Translations under genes and position numbers: made by a program
In this document: positions 20,488-29,017 of the stretch, in pieces
Layout of the letters: each line of letters starts with the position of its first letter
Position numbering within the stretch: position 1 is the first letter of the stretch
Source: an uncultured Bacteroidales bacterium
GTDB taxonomy: Bacteria; Bacteroidota; Bacteroidia; Bacteroidales; Bacteroidaceae
DNA: 45,261 nucleotides
Assembly (NCBI GenBank): GCA_902788865.1
Contig: CADALZ010000021.1
Coordinates: 1-45,261, forward strand
Reading direction: 5' to 3'
The notes under the pieces: model-generated
What the model was told of the DNA's origin: nothing
The model's input: only the letters and a program-made list of their open reading frames with translations
Database searches by the model: none

Positions 20488-20593
20488 TTAAAATTAAAAG
20501 ATTAAAAAATTAAAGTATTAAAAAGATTGGCGTGTTTAGGAGTGATGACATAGTCGTTTTTTTAATGTTTTAATCTTATAATATTATAATTTT
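20488..20593. repeat. AT-rich inverted repeat between dsbD and the PurF-like gene
   Basis: The left arm (about 20488-20525) is built of ATTAAAA-like units. The right arm (about 20556-20593) holds the complementary TTTTTTTAATGTTTTAATCT and more. Pairing is imperfect and extends over roughly 30 nt with gaps. It may terminate dsbD transcription. The right arm also contains the -7 element of the next gene. Confidence 0.4.
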
Positions 20594-20594
20594 G
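20587..20594 (+). promoter_or_regulatory. -7 promoter element of the PurF-like gene
   Basis: TAATTTTG fits TAnnTTTG. Transcription would start about 9 nt before ATG 20610. No clear -33 TTTG was found. Confidence 0.5.
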
Positions 20595-20609
20595 AATAAA
20601 ATTTAAGCT

Positions 20610-22070
20610 ATGGGAGGCTTTTTTGGAACTGTAACCCGCGCTGAGTGCGCAACAGATTTGTTTTATGGTACCGATTACAACAGCCATCTGGGTACCAAGA
20701 GTGGTGGCATGGTGACATATAATGAGAAGGAAGGCAAGTTTGCTCGCGCCATCCACAATCTGGAAAACGGGTATTTCCGATCACGCTTTGAAGATGAACT
20801 GCCTAAGTTCAAGGGTAGCAGTGGCATTGGTGTCATCAGTGATACGGATCCTCAACCTATCATTTTCAATTCCCATTTAGGACGTTTCTCCATCGTGACT
20901 GTTGCCAAGGTAAACAATATGAAGGAACTGGAGGACCTGATGCTCCAAGCCAAGCACCACTTCGGAGAGCAGAACTCTGGTCAGACCAATCAAACAGAAC
21001 TTATCGCCATGCTTATCGTGCAAGGCAAGGATTTCGTCGATGGCATAGAGAACGTCTATCGTCATATCAAGGGTTCTTGTTCCATGCTTATCCTAACAGA
21101 GAATGGCATTATCGCTGCCCGTGATGCATTGGGACGTACCCCTATCGTGATAGGTAATAAAGAGGGAGCCTATGCAGCCAGCAGCGAAAGTAGTAGTTTC
21201 CCTAACTTGGATTATAGTATCGACCGCTATGTGGGGCCAGGAGAGATACTTCATATCACTGCAGAAGGCATCACACAGCTGCGTAAGCCCAATGAAGAAA
21301 TGCAGGTCTGCTCTTTCCTTTGGGTATATTATGGCTTTCCTACCAGCAGCTACGAGGGCATCAATGTGGAAGATGCTCGCTTCAAGAGTGGCTTGGAGAT
21401 GGGAAAGGTTGATAAGAACGAGATAGACTGCGTATGCGGCATCCCAGACTCTGGTGTAGGCATGGCATTGGGCTTTTCCGAGGGTAGAGGAAAGCCTTAT
21501 CATCGTGCCATCTCAAAATATACGCCTACTTGGCCGCGCAGCTTCACTCCCTCACGTCAGGAGATGCGAAATCTGGTGGCCAAGATGAAGCTGATACCAA
21601 ATCATGCGATGCTTGATGGCAAGCGTTTGCTCTTCTGCGATGACTCTATCGTGCGAGGTACACAGCTTCGCGACAATGTGAAGATGCTCTATGAGTATGG
21701 CGTGAAGGAGGCACATGTGCGCATCTCCTGTCCACCTCTGCTTTATGCCTGTCCGTTTATCAATTTCTCAATCTCTAAGAGTGAGATGGAGCTTATCACC
21801 CGTCGTGTGATTCAGGAGCTGGAGGGCAATTCCGATAAGAATGTGGAGGCTTATACCAAGACAGGTTCACCCGAATATGAAAAAATGGTGGAAGTGATTC
21901 GTGATCGTTTTGGCCTGACTTCACTGAAGTTCAATCCTCTGGAGACATTGGTGAAATCCATCGGACTGCCTAAGTGCAAACTCTGTACCCATTGCTTCGA
22001 TGGCTCTAGCTGCTTCTATAAGGAAAAGCAAACGCAGAATCATGGGCTGACATTGCCATTCAATGAGTAA
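20610..22070 (+). CDS. PurF-family phosphoribosyltransferase lacking the glutaminase nucleophile
   Basis: The 486-residue protein aligns by eye along its length with glutamine-PRPP amidotransferase. The C-terminal phosphoribosyltransferase half is intact: [24 protein letters not shown], and the PRPP loop [14 protein letters not shown] (about 339-352). Cys-rich positions near the C-terminus (PLLYACPF and CKLCTHC) resemble the Fe-S ligands of Bacillus-type PurF. The N-terminal Ntn domain starts MGGFFG, where active enzymes have MCGI: the nucleophile Cys2 is Gly. The QHRGQEGAG glutamine-binding loop reads SHLGTKSGG, and the HNGN oxyanion motif is missing. It may use free ammonia, another amine donor, or a different acceptor. 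It is probably a lineage-specific paralogue beside a true PurF elsewhere; I do not assign a substrate. Confidence 0.85.
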   Translation: MGGFFGTVTRAECATDLFYGTDYNSHLGTKSGGMVTYNEKEGKFARAIHNLENGYFRSRFEDELPKFKGSSGIGVISDTDPQPIIFNSHLGRFSIVTVAKVNNMKELEDLMLQAKHHFGEQNSGQTNQTELIAMLIVQGKDFVDGIENVYRHIKGSCSMLILTENGIIAARDALGRTPIVIGNKEGAYAASSESSSFPNLDYSIDRYVGPGEILHITAEGITQLRKPNEEMQVCSFLWVYYGFPTSSYEGINVEDARFKSGLEMGKVDKNEIDCVCGIPDSGVGMALGFSEGRGKPYHRAISKYTPTWPRSFTPSRQEMRNLVAKMKLIPNHAMLDGKRLLFCDDSIVRGTQLRDNVKMLYEYGVKEAHVRISCPPLLYACPFINFSISKSEMELITRRVIQELEGNSDKNVEAYTKTGSPEYEKMVEVIRDRFGLTSLKFNPLETLVKSIGLPKCKLCTHCFDGSSCFYKEKQTQNHGLTLPFNE

Positions 22071-22101
22071 TTTTGTAATTTTCAATTTTAAATATAATAT
22101 C

Positions 22102-23322
22102 ATGGAATTGTTAGAACGATTTTTGAAATACACCAGCTTCGATACTCAGTCGAGCGAGGAGAGTGGCGTTACCCCCAGTACACCTGGCCAGATGGTATTT
22201 GCCAAGTATCTGAAAGAAGAATTGGAAACACTTGGCTTTGAAGAAATAGAACTGGACGAGAATGGCTATCTGTATGCCACTCTGCCAGCTAATACCGACA
22301 AACCTGTGCCCACTATCGGCTTCATTGCACATATGGATACCAGTCCTGATATGAGTGGCAAGAATGTGCGTCCGCGTATTGTAGAGAAATATGACGGCAG
22401 CGACATCGTTCTTGATGCAGCAGAGGGCATTGTTCTCTCACCAAGTCGCTTCCCTGAATTGCTGGATCATATAGGTGAGGATATCGTTGTGACCGATGGT
22501 CATACTCTGCTCGGTGCAGATGATAAGGCTGGTATTGCCGAGATTGTCAGTGCGATGGTCTATCTGAAAGAGCATCCAGAAATCAAGCATGGTAAGATTC
22601 GTATGGGCTTCAATCCTGATGAGGAGATAGGCCTTGGTGCACATAAATTCGATGTTGAGAAGTTCGGATGCGCATGGGGATACACTATGGACGGAGGTGA
22701 ACTGGGTGAACTCGAGTTTGAAAACTTCAATGCTGCAGCTGCCAAGATTACAATAAAGGGACGCAACGTACACCCAGGCTATGCTAAGAATAAGATGATC
22801 AACTCCATGTTGGTGGCTGGTGAGTTTATGAGTCTGCTTCCAGCAGCAGAGACTCCTGCACATACAGAGAGCTATGAGGGTTTCTATCACTTGGTTGGAA
22901 TGAGTGGCGAAGTGGAACAGAGCACCCTTAGCTATATTATCCGTGACCATGACCGTCAGAAGTTCGAGGCTCGCAAAGAAAAGGTGCAGCAGGTGGTCGC
23001 ATTCATCAATCAGCAGTATGGAGAGGAGATTGCTACGTTGGAGCTGCGTGATCAATACTACAATATGCGTGAGAAGATAGAGCCAGTGATGCATGTCATC
23101 GATCTGGCTAAGGCTGGCATGAAGGCGGCAGGCGTAGAACCTAAGGTGAAGGCCATTCGAGGCGGCACAGACGGTGCCCAGCTTTCATTTAAGGGGTTGC
23201 CTTGTCCGAATATCTTTGCTGGCGGACTGAACTTCCATGGTCGCTTTGAGTTCTTGCCTATTCCTAATTTGGAGAAAGCGATGATGACTGTGGTGAAGAT
23301 TGTGGAATTATCTGTTAAATAA
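22102..23322 (+). CDS. pepT: Peptidase T (tripeptide aminopeptidase)
   Basis: PepT is a cytosolic dizinc M20 peptidase that releases the N-terminal residue of tripeptides. The 406-residue protein has the zinc and catalytic motifs [18 protein letters not shown] and NPDEEIG, and the PepT-specific [19 protein letters not shown] chose ATG 22102 ([12 protein letters not shown]) rather than the upstream ATG at 22063, which overlaps the preceding gene and would add 13 non-conserved residues. It lies 31 nt after the PurF-like gene and 13 nt before gcvT. Confidence 0.94.
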   Translation: MELLERFLKYTSFDTQSSEESGVTPSTPGQMVFAKYLKEELETLGFEEIELDENGYLYATLPANTDKPVPTIGFIAHMDTSPDMSGKNVRPRIVEKYDGSDIVLDAAEGIVLSPSRFPELLDHIGEDIVVTDGHTLLGADDKAGIAEIVSAMVYLKEHPEIKHGKIRMGFNPDEEIGLGAHKFDVEKFGCAWGYTMDGGELGELEFENFNAAAAKITIKGRNVHPGYAKNKMINSMLVAGEFMSLLPAAETPAHTESYEGFYHLVGMSGEVEQSTLSYIIRDHDRQKFEARKEKVQQVVAFINQQYGEEIATLELRDQYYNMREKIEPVMHVIDLAKAGMKAAGVEPKVKAIRGGTDGAQLSFKGLPCPNIFAGGLNFHGRFEFLPIPNLEKAMMTVVKIVELSVK

Positions 23323-23335
23323 TAAACTTTATGCT

Positions 23336-24424
23336 ATGAAAACTACACCGTTTACCGAGCGGCACATCGCCCTCGGTGCAAAGATGCACGAGTTCGCTGG
23401 CTACAACATGCCTATAGAGTATCCTGGAGGTATCATCCAGGAGCACATGGCTGTATGCGAAGGCGTAGGCGTGTTCGATGTTTCCCACATGGGAGAGTTC
23501 TGGGTGAAAGGTCCTAATGCGTTGGCCTTTCTGCAGCATGTCACTTCCAACAATGTGGCTGCTTTGACACTGGGTCAGGCACAATATACCTGCTTCCCAA
23601 ATGAGACAGGTGGTATCGTGGACGATCTGATCGTGTACTACTATGAGCCAGAGAAATACTTGTTGGTGGTGAATGCAGCCAACATAGAGAAAGACTGGAA
23701 CTGGTGCGTCAGTCACAATGAGGCTGGTGCAGAATTGCAGAATGCCAGTGATCATATGGCACAGTTGGCTGTGCAAGGTCCTAAGGCGTTACCCACTCTC
23801 CAGAAGCTGACCGCTATCGATCTTTCCGCAGTGCCTTATTATCACTTCACTCATGGCGCTTTTGCAGGGGTGAAGGATGTGATTATCTCTAATACAGGTT
23901 ATACAGGTGCTGGAGGTTTTGAATTGTATTTCTACCCAGAAGATGCCGACCGGATTTGGGAGGCTGTCTTCGAGGCTGGCGAAGAGTTTGGCATCCGTCC
24001 TATCGGACTGGGAGCGCGTGATACACTGCGACTTGAAATGGGCTTCTGTCTCTATGGCAATGACCTTAGTGACACCACTTCGCCGCTGGAGGCAGGCTTG
24101 GGATGGATCACCAAGTTTGTGGATGGTAAGGACTTCGTCAACCGTGCTGCTCTGGAACAGCAGAAGAAAGAGGGCGTGAGCCGTAAATTGGTTGGTTTTG
24201 AGATGATCGACCGTGGCATACCTCGTGAGCATTATCCACTCCTTAGTGCAGATGGTGAGGAAATAGGGCAGGTGACCAGTGGAACCATGTCGCCTACGCG
24301 AAAGATAGGTATCGGCTTGGGCTATGTGAAGACTGCTTATTCTAAGCCTGGTACAGAGATATTGATCGATGTACGTGGCCGTAAGCTGAAGGCTCAAGTG
24401 GTGAAACCACCTTTCCGCAAATAA
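23336..24424 (+). CDS. gcvT: Aminomethyltransferase, glycine cleavage system T protein
   Basis: GcvT transfers the methylene unit of the lipoyl-bound aminomethyl group of GcvH to tetrahydrofolate. The 362-residue protein shows [32 protein letters not shown] and [15 protein letters not shown]. It also has the folate-site [19 protein letters not shown] and the C-terminal barrel with [20 protein letters not shown] 23336 is the start ([10 protein letters not shown]). The gcvH and gcvP genes are not in this window. A strong hairpin follows. Confidence 0.95.
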   Translation: MKTTPFTERHIALGAKMHEFAGYNMPIEYPGGIIQEHMAVCEGVGVFDVSHMGEFWVKGPNALAFLQHVTSNNVAALTLGQAQYTCFPNETGGIVDDLIVYYYEPEKYLLVVNAANIEKDWNWCVSHNEAGAELQNASDHMAQLAVQGPKALPTLQKLTAIDLSAVPYYHFTHGAFAGVKDVIISNTGYTGAGGFELYFYPEDADRIWEAVFEAGEEFGIRPIGLGARDTLRLEMGFCLYGNDLSDTTSPLEAGLGWITKFVDGKDFVNRAALEQQKKEGVSRKLVGFEMIDRGIPREHYPLLSADGEEIGQVTSGTMSPTRKIGIGLGYVKTAYSKPGTEILIDVRGRKLKAQVVKPPFRK

Positions 24425-24433
24425 CAAGCAAAA

Positions 24434-24465
24434 AAGAAGGGGTGTCCGTCGGGGCACCCCTTCTT
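24434..24465. terminator. Bidirectional terminator between gcvT and the small minus-strand gene
   Basis: AAGAAGGGGTG (24434-24444) pairs perfectly with CACCCCTTCTT (24455-24465) over a 10-nt loop. A-rich sequence lies on the left and ATTTATT on the right, so it could serve both gcvT (plus) and the minus-strand gene ending at 24469. Confidence 0.85.
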
Positions 24466-24468
24466 CAT

Positions 24469-24786
24469 TTATTGAGGTTCACATAGATAGCGCACAGGCT
24501 TACCCGTCTGCTTGGCATAGGCAATCTCCCTGCGGGTGCTTTCGCCGATGTAGCCATCCACATTGATGACGAAGATCTCATCCGCTAAATCTATCTTTCG
24601 CAAATGCATATCGTCCAGCATGGCTTTAGTCCCTTCAGTCCAGACTTCGGCATCACCGGCGTGCCCGAACAAGCCAACGGAGATCACGATGCACCCTTGC
24701 AGCGTGAGTTCCTTCTGGGCCTGCATGAATTGCTCTTTAAAGCGAGTGCTTCCGCAGAGCGTCACTATCTTGTAATTACCTATCAT
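24469..24786 (-). CDS. Small DUF4406 / nucleoside 2-deoxyribosyltransferase-like protein
   Basis: The 105-residue cytosolic protein has VTLCGSTRFKEQF at its start and DLADEIFVINVDGYIGESTRREIAYA near its end, the pattern of short Rossmann-like proteins related to nucleoside 2-deoxyribosyltransferases and DUF4406. These have a GSTRF nucleotide-pocket loop and a conserved Glu in GES. Catalytic activity is not established for this small subgroup. It starts 5 nt after the GH3 stop and probably shares its transcript. Confidence 0.6.
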   Translation of the reverse strand: MIGNYKIVTLCGSTRFKEQFMQAQKELTLQGCIVISVGLFGHAGDAEVWTEGTKAMLDDMHLRKIDLADEIFVINVDGYIGESTRREIAYAKQTGKPVRYLCEPQ

Positions 24787-24791
24787 AGTTA

Positions 24792-27119
24792 TTACTTGTA
24801 AGCCTGAACACGTGCATCGTTGATGACACCGCTCCAGTTCAGACCGAAGCCGAAGTCATAGAGATTACCATCGGCATCCTTGTAGCATACCATGTCACGA
24901 GGAACGTCCTCATTCTGCTGTTCTACTGTCTTCATGTCGGCTGGCATCTGCATTGGCAGCAAGCCAGAAGGCTCTGCCTTACCGCTGATAATGTCGAAGA
25001 TAGCTTGGTTCTGAATGCCGAAGCTGATGAGGATAGCGTCTGCTTTACCTTCAAATTCAGCAGGAACCACTGGCTTACCAGTGTTCAGTACCACGATGAC
25101 AGGCTTCTGACCCATCTTAGCCTTGGTGTCAACCACCATCTTCAGGTCGTCCTTGTTGCTGGTCTTCACCGTCTTACCTTTGTAGGTACGGTTGGTGAAG
25201 TTCTCCAATGGGTCACCTCCAGCGATAGAAGTAGCACGTGCGTAGGTTGCAGTGTAGTCGTTGTACTGCAAGCTAATAGGAATATAGCCGTTACCACCAC
25301 GCTTAGCATCATCAGCACTATAGCCAGCACCGCTGTTAGGAGCCTGAATGAAGGCGATGGCGAAGTCGGCCTCGGCTGGAGTCTCCACTACCTCGAAGTA
25401 TTTCTTCACCAGTTCCAGATTCACAGGATCTACCCAGCGGTCTTCACCTGTAGCACCGAAGAAGCCCTGTGAGCGAGTTTCATGACGCTTAGGAATATAG
25501 ACTTTCTTCTTGTCAGCCTGTGGCAGAGCATTGTTATGGTTCTTCAGCATCACCACTGACTTCAGCTGTGCATTGTAGCCAGCTTCCATAAACTCGCTCT
25601 TACCAACGATTGCAGCAGTCTCCTGAGGATCCAGATAAGGATTCTCAAACAGACCAGTGCGGAATACATTGAGCAACAGACGGTAAGCCGACTTCTGGAA
25701 GCGTGCGTCTGCACTCTCTTTGCCGAAGTCATTTACCCACATCTGATAAGCTTCCAGCACCGGACCCTTATCGTTGTTTCCACCAAACTGGTCAACGCCA
25801 GCCTTCAGAATCTGATAGTGGCGCTGAGCGATGCTCATAGTCTCTACACCCCAAGGCTTGCCATCGAATGCTTCTACAGCCTTGTTGTCATTGGTGATAC
25901 CCCAGTCTGTACAAACCACACCGTCGAAGTTGTTGTCGTTACGCAGCTGCTCCTCAATCATCCACTTGCTGAAGCTACCACCTACGTTCTCACCACTTGG
26001 ATCCTGATTGAAGAGGATACTGTAGATAGGCATCACGGCAGAAGCCATCTGAGTGCCATCCTGCAGTTTGAAGGCACCCTCGGTGAAAGTGAGTTTATGC
26101 TCTTCACGGTTCTCACCTGGATATACGGCAAACTTACCGTAGTTGTAGTGTGAGTCACGGCCACCTTCCTGTGCGCCGTAGCCATACCAGTGCTTCACCA
26201 TAGCGTTTACGCTCTGATATCCCCAGGCACCGTCGATAGCCAGTTCTGCAGGAGAAGTCTGGAATCCATCGCAATAGGCACGAGCCAGGTCTGTAGCCAA
26301 CTTAGTACCTTCACCGAAAGTACCGCTGAAGCGGCTCCAACGTGGGTCTGTGGCCAGGTCCACCTGTGGAGACAGGGCGGTCGCAATACCCAGGGCGCGG
26401 TATTCTTGAGAAGCTATCTGGCCAAACTGCTTCATCAGGGCAGGATCGAAAGTAGCAGCCATACCCAGAGAAGAAGGCCACATGGATATCTGACCACCTG
26501 CACCATAGTTGTACTCAGCATCAGAGGTAGCTGTATGACGTGGGTCAGAACTGTTGTTGGCAGGGATTCCATGGTTCAGACCTTCTACGAAAGCCTGCAC
26601 ATTGTTGTTCCACTCAGCAGCCACTTCAGGGCTCTGAACACGGGTCACCAATACGGCACGCAGGTTATCTTCCGACAGGAACTTCTTCTGAGCGTCGCTC
26701 AGGTCAGATGCCTTGGCACCGCTCTCCTCGAATGGTTTACCATTGTAAGTAGGTGCTGCACCACGGCCACCCATAGAAGCAGCAGGAATAGATTGATGTG
26801 CACTGTAGAGCATCAAGCCTGCAATCTCCTCGATAGAGAGTTGCTTAGCCAGATCAGTAGCACGTGTCTTTGGATCCAGACGCCAGTCCTCATAAGGATC
26901 CAGTGTACCGTTGCGGTTCAGGTCTTTGAAGGCATAGCCTCCGTCAGTAAGCAGTTTTACACCAGATTCTGGAGAATAACCGAGGGTTTGTCCGCCAGGC
27001 TGGGTAACGAGGTTGTAAGAGCCTTTAGACTCTTCTGTCCATTTCTGTCCGTTGCAACTGGACAAGCCGAGCAGTGCACTACCAGCGACTGCTGCAGCTA
27101 ATAAAATTCTAGAATTCAT
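24792..27119 (-). CDS. Glycoside hydrolase family 3 lipoprotein
   Basis: The 775-residue exported enzyme has a lipobox LSSC (Cys22). It has a short EF-hand-like calcium loop (DLNRNGTLDPYEDW, D66-N68-N70), the GH3 N-terminal barrel with substrate-binding K309-H310, GGRDSH (319-324), and the nucleophile Asp405 in VVCTDWG. The second alpha/beta domain (about 520-770) follows. It likely removes terminal beta-linked sugars (beta-glucosidase or similar) at the cell surface or in the periplasm; specificity cannot be read from sequence. No SusC/SusD pair is adjacent. It lies downstream of the LytTR regulator with its own -7 element. Confidence 0.9.
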   Translation of the reverse strand: MNSRILLAAAVAGSALLGLSSCNGQKWTEESKGSYNLVTQPGGQTLGYSPESGVKLLTDGGYAFKDLNRNGTLDPYEDWRLDPKTRATDLAKQLSIEEIAGLMLYSAHQSIPAASMGGRGAAPTYNGKPFEESGAKASDLSDAQKKFLSEDNLRAVLVTRVQSPEVAAEWNNNVQAFVEGLNHGIPANNSSDPRHTATSDAEYNYGAGGQISMWPSSLGMAATFDPALMKQFGQIASQEYRALGIATALSPQVDLATDPRWSRFSGTFGEGTKLATDLARAYCDGFQTSPAELAIDGAWGYQSVNAMVKHWYGYGAQEGGRDSHYNYGKFAVYPGENREEHKLTFTEGAFKLQDGTQMASAVMPIYSILFNQDPSGENVGGSFSKWMIEEQLRNDNNFDGVVCTDWGITNDNKAVEAFDGKPWGVETMSIAQRHYQILKAGVDQFGGNNDKGPVLEAYQMWVNDFGKESADARFQKSAYRLLLNVFRTGLFENPYLDPQETAAIVGKSEFMEAGYNAQLKSVVMLKNHNNALPQADKKKVYIPKRHETRSQGFFGATGEDRWVDPVNLELVKKYFEVVETPAEADFAIAFIQAPNSGAGYSADDAKRGGNGYIPISLQYNDYTATYARATSIAGGDPLENFTNRTYKGKTVKTSNKDDLKMVVDTKAKMGQKPVIVVLNTGKPVVPAEFEGKADAILISFGIQNQAIFDIISGKAEPSGLLPMQMPADMKTVEQQNEDVPRDMVCYKDADGNLYDFGFGLNWSGVINDARVQAYK

Positions 27120-27148
27120 ATTAAACTAATGTATAGTTAGATTTTCGG

Positions 27149-27156
27149 CAAAAATA
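27149..27156 (-). promoter_or_regulatory. -7 promoter element of the GH3 gene
   Basis: On the minus strand TATTTTTG fits TAnnTTTG, 29 nt before the GH3 ATG. No TTTG box is seen 19-21 nt further upstream. Confidence 0.5.
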
Positions 27157-27190
27157 GTAAAATTATTTATAAGGTGTACACTTATCTCTG

Positions 27191-27937
27191 TTATTTCATT
27201 AATGACCGCTTTTCCAGATACGCGTTGAAAGCGTCCTTATAGCTGTCGCTCACAGGGATATACGTCTTTTCGTCCATCAAGATACGGTTGCGTGTCACTT
27301 CCTGAATCTTCAGCAGGTTGACGATATATGAGCGGTGCACACGCATGAAGTTTTGAGGTAGTCGCTCCTCCAGTTTCTTCATGCTCAGCAGTGCAGTGAT
27401 GGGTTTTACCTCGTCTTCTAAGTAGATACGCAAGTATTCGCTCATGGCTTCTACATAGCGTATCTTGCTGATACTGATACTCACCACCTTATACTCTGTC
27501 TTCACGAAGATGATATCATCATCGCCAGCGGTGGAAAGCAATGGGGCAGGAGCTTGCGTCAAAGTTCCAGTTCCGTGTGTCAGTTCATACTGGCGCAGCA
27601 CCTTGTTGGCTGCTCGCTGGAAGTCGTCCAATCCGAACGGCTTCAGCAGGTAATCTACTGCATCCACCTTGTACCCTTCAATGGCATACTCAGAGTAGGC
27701 TGTGGTGAATACCACCAATGGAGGATGCACCAGTGTGCGCACAAAGCTCAGCCCGTTCAGGTCGGGCATATTGATGTCGATGAAGATAGCATCTACAGGC
27801 TGTTCGGCCAGCACCTTCATTGCCGCTATCGGACTTTGGCAGGCTTCTACAAGTTCCAGAAAGGGAACCTTGCTGATATAGCTCTTCAGTTGGCTCAGTG
27901 CCAACGGCTCGTCATCTATTGCCAGACATCTGATCAT
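27191..27937 (-). CDS. LytTR-family response regulator
   Basis: The 248-residue protein has a receiver domain (about 1-120) with the acidic pair D8-D9, phospho-acceptor D54 in IFIDINMPD and conserved Lys in LLKPF. A LytTR DNA-binding domain follows (about 140-245) with SEYLRIYLED and FMRVHRSYIVN. Its start overlaps the 3' end of the sensor kinase gene by 26 nt, so the two form a coupled pair. Targets are unknown; the adjacent GH3 gene is a candidate by position only. Confidence 0.93.
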   Translation of the reverse strand: MIRCLAIDDEPLALSQLKSYISKVPFLELVEACQSPIAAMKVLAEQPVDAIFIDINMPDLNGLSFVRTLVHPPLVVFTTAYSEYAIEGYKVDAVDYLLKPFGLDDFQRAANKVLRQYELTHGTGTLTQAPAPLLSTAGDDDIIFVKTEYKVVSISISKIRYVEAMSEYLRIYLEDEVKPITALLSMKKLEERLPQNFMRVHRSYIVNLLKIQEVTRNRILMDEKTYIPVSDSYKDAFNAYLEKRSLMK

Positions 27938-28856
27938 AATTCACAGGTATTTTAAGTAAAACTTCGTATGTTTTGGCGTTCTCGTTGATGTTGAACGTGT
28001 AGTTATCTTGATAGAGCAACCTTAGTCGCTTGCGGGTGTTCTCCAGTCCTATGCCGCTGTGTGGATCTTGGTTGGTCTCATGCTTGCTGTTTATGCAGCT
28101 GAAGCTGATGTAGCCCTCACGCACGTTGAGCGATACCATGATAAACGACTCCGACTGATAGCTGATGCCATGCTTGAAAGCATTCTCCACGAAGGAGACA
28201 AACAGCAGAGGCGGTACCTGCACATCAGGAGTCTCATCAGGGATATCCACCTTTATGCGCACCGAGTCACTATAGCGCAGGCGCATCAAGCCTATGTAGT
28301 GCTTCAGGAATTCAGTTTCCTTAGAGAGTGGGATGGTAGGCCTAGAACCATCATACAGCACGTAGCGCATCAGTTTCGAAAGTTCCACGATGGTATTCTT
28401 AGCCTGTTCAGGATCAATGTCCACCAGGGCGTGTATGTTGTTCAGCGTATTCATGAAGAAGTGCGGGTTTATCTGGTAGCGTAGGTATTCCAGTTCTTGC
28501 TCCAGATGTTGTCGGCGCAGTTCATCCGTGTCATGCTGGTTCTTCACCGAGCGGAAATACTCCTTGATACCCAGATTCATGCTTAGTAGCAAGAAAGCTA
28601 TGAAGGTATTGGTGATGGCAGGATTATCCATCAGCATACGTCCTAACCCAGCCCGTTCTTCGGGTGGTACATTGTCTCCCGGAGCACCAGGCCCTCCTGG
28701 ATCAGGTCGTCCGTCTGGACGTTGGGGTGGTGGGGCAGGCCTACTATCAGGTCCATCTGCTTCACTTGCTGTCGTAGGCTGGTAGCTGGGAGGAGGTCCC
28801 ATGCGGTCAGGACGGGGTGGAGCGTTGAAGACGGCTTGTCCGGCAGCAAATAGCAC
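27912..28856 (-). CDS. LytS-type sensor histidine kinase (5' end apparently frameshifted)
   Basis: The kinase has a His_kinase domain with YQINPHFFMNTLNNIHAL (H132 counted from the GTG start) and a GHKL ATPase part with FVENAFKHG and GIGLENTRKRL. One membrane helix (about 78-100) precedes these, after a Pro-rich segment (about 12-70). The frame has no ATG; the GTG at 28856 cuts through a hydrophobic helix. An ATG at 28905 in another frame would fit perfectly if one base near 28890-28891 were absent: it then reads MKATK followed by TIYFTIATCLLVLFAAG, a clean first membrane helix. So the gene either has a real indel, a sequencing error, or a short N-terminus. Confidence 0.85.
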   Translation of the reverse strand: MLFAAGQAVFNAPPRPDRMGPPPSYQPTTASEADGPDSRPAPPPQRPDGRPDPGGPGAPGDNVPPEERAGLGRMLMDNPAITNTFIAFLLLSMNLGIKEYFRSVKNQHDTDELRRQHLEQELEYLRYQINPHFFMNTLNNIHALVDIDPEQAKNTIVELSKLMRYVLYDGSRPTIPLSKETEFLKHYIGLMRLRYSDSVRIKVDIPDETPDVQVPPLLFVSFVENAFKHGISYQSESFIMVSLNVREGYISFSCINSKHETNQDPHSGIGLENTRKRLRLLYQDNYTFNINENAKTYEVLLKIPVNYDQMSGNR

Positions 28857-28980
28857 CAGCAGGCAGGTAGCTATAGTGAAGTAGATCGTCCTTTGTTGCT
28901 TTCATACAATAAGAAGACTTAAATTGGCAATTTTATTCAGTAAATGGCCGTTTTCTTTCAGCGAATCTGTAAAAAAAGTG

Positions 28981-28988
28981 TAAATTTG
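28981..28988 (+). promoter_or_regulatory. -7 promoter element of the carboxylesterase gene
   Basis: TAAATTTG fits TAnnTTTG, 29 nt before ATG 29018. The -33 position has TTTC at 28956-28959, 21 nt upstream, one mismatch. Confidence 0.55.
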
Positions 28989-29017
28989 CAGCATTAATCT
29001 TAAAATGAAAAAGGCAA

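Noticed and set aside
22438-23094. 218-codon minus-strand frame inside pepT
   Set aside because: It is antisense to conserved PepT motifs and lacks promoter or family evidence.
26190-27101. 303-codon plus-strand frame inside the GH3 gene
   Set aside because: It mirrors the GH3 coding strand; the product is rich in Ser, Cys and His with no domain.
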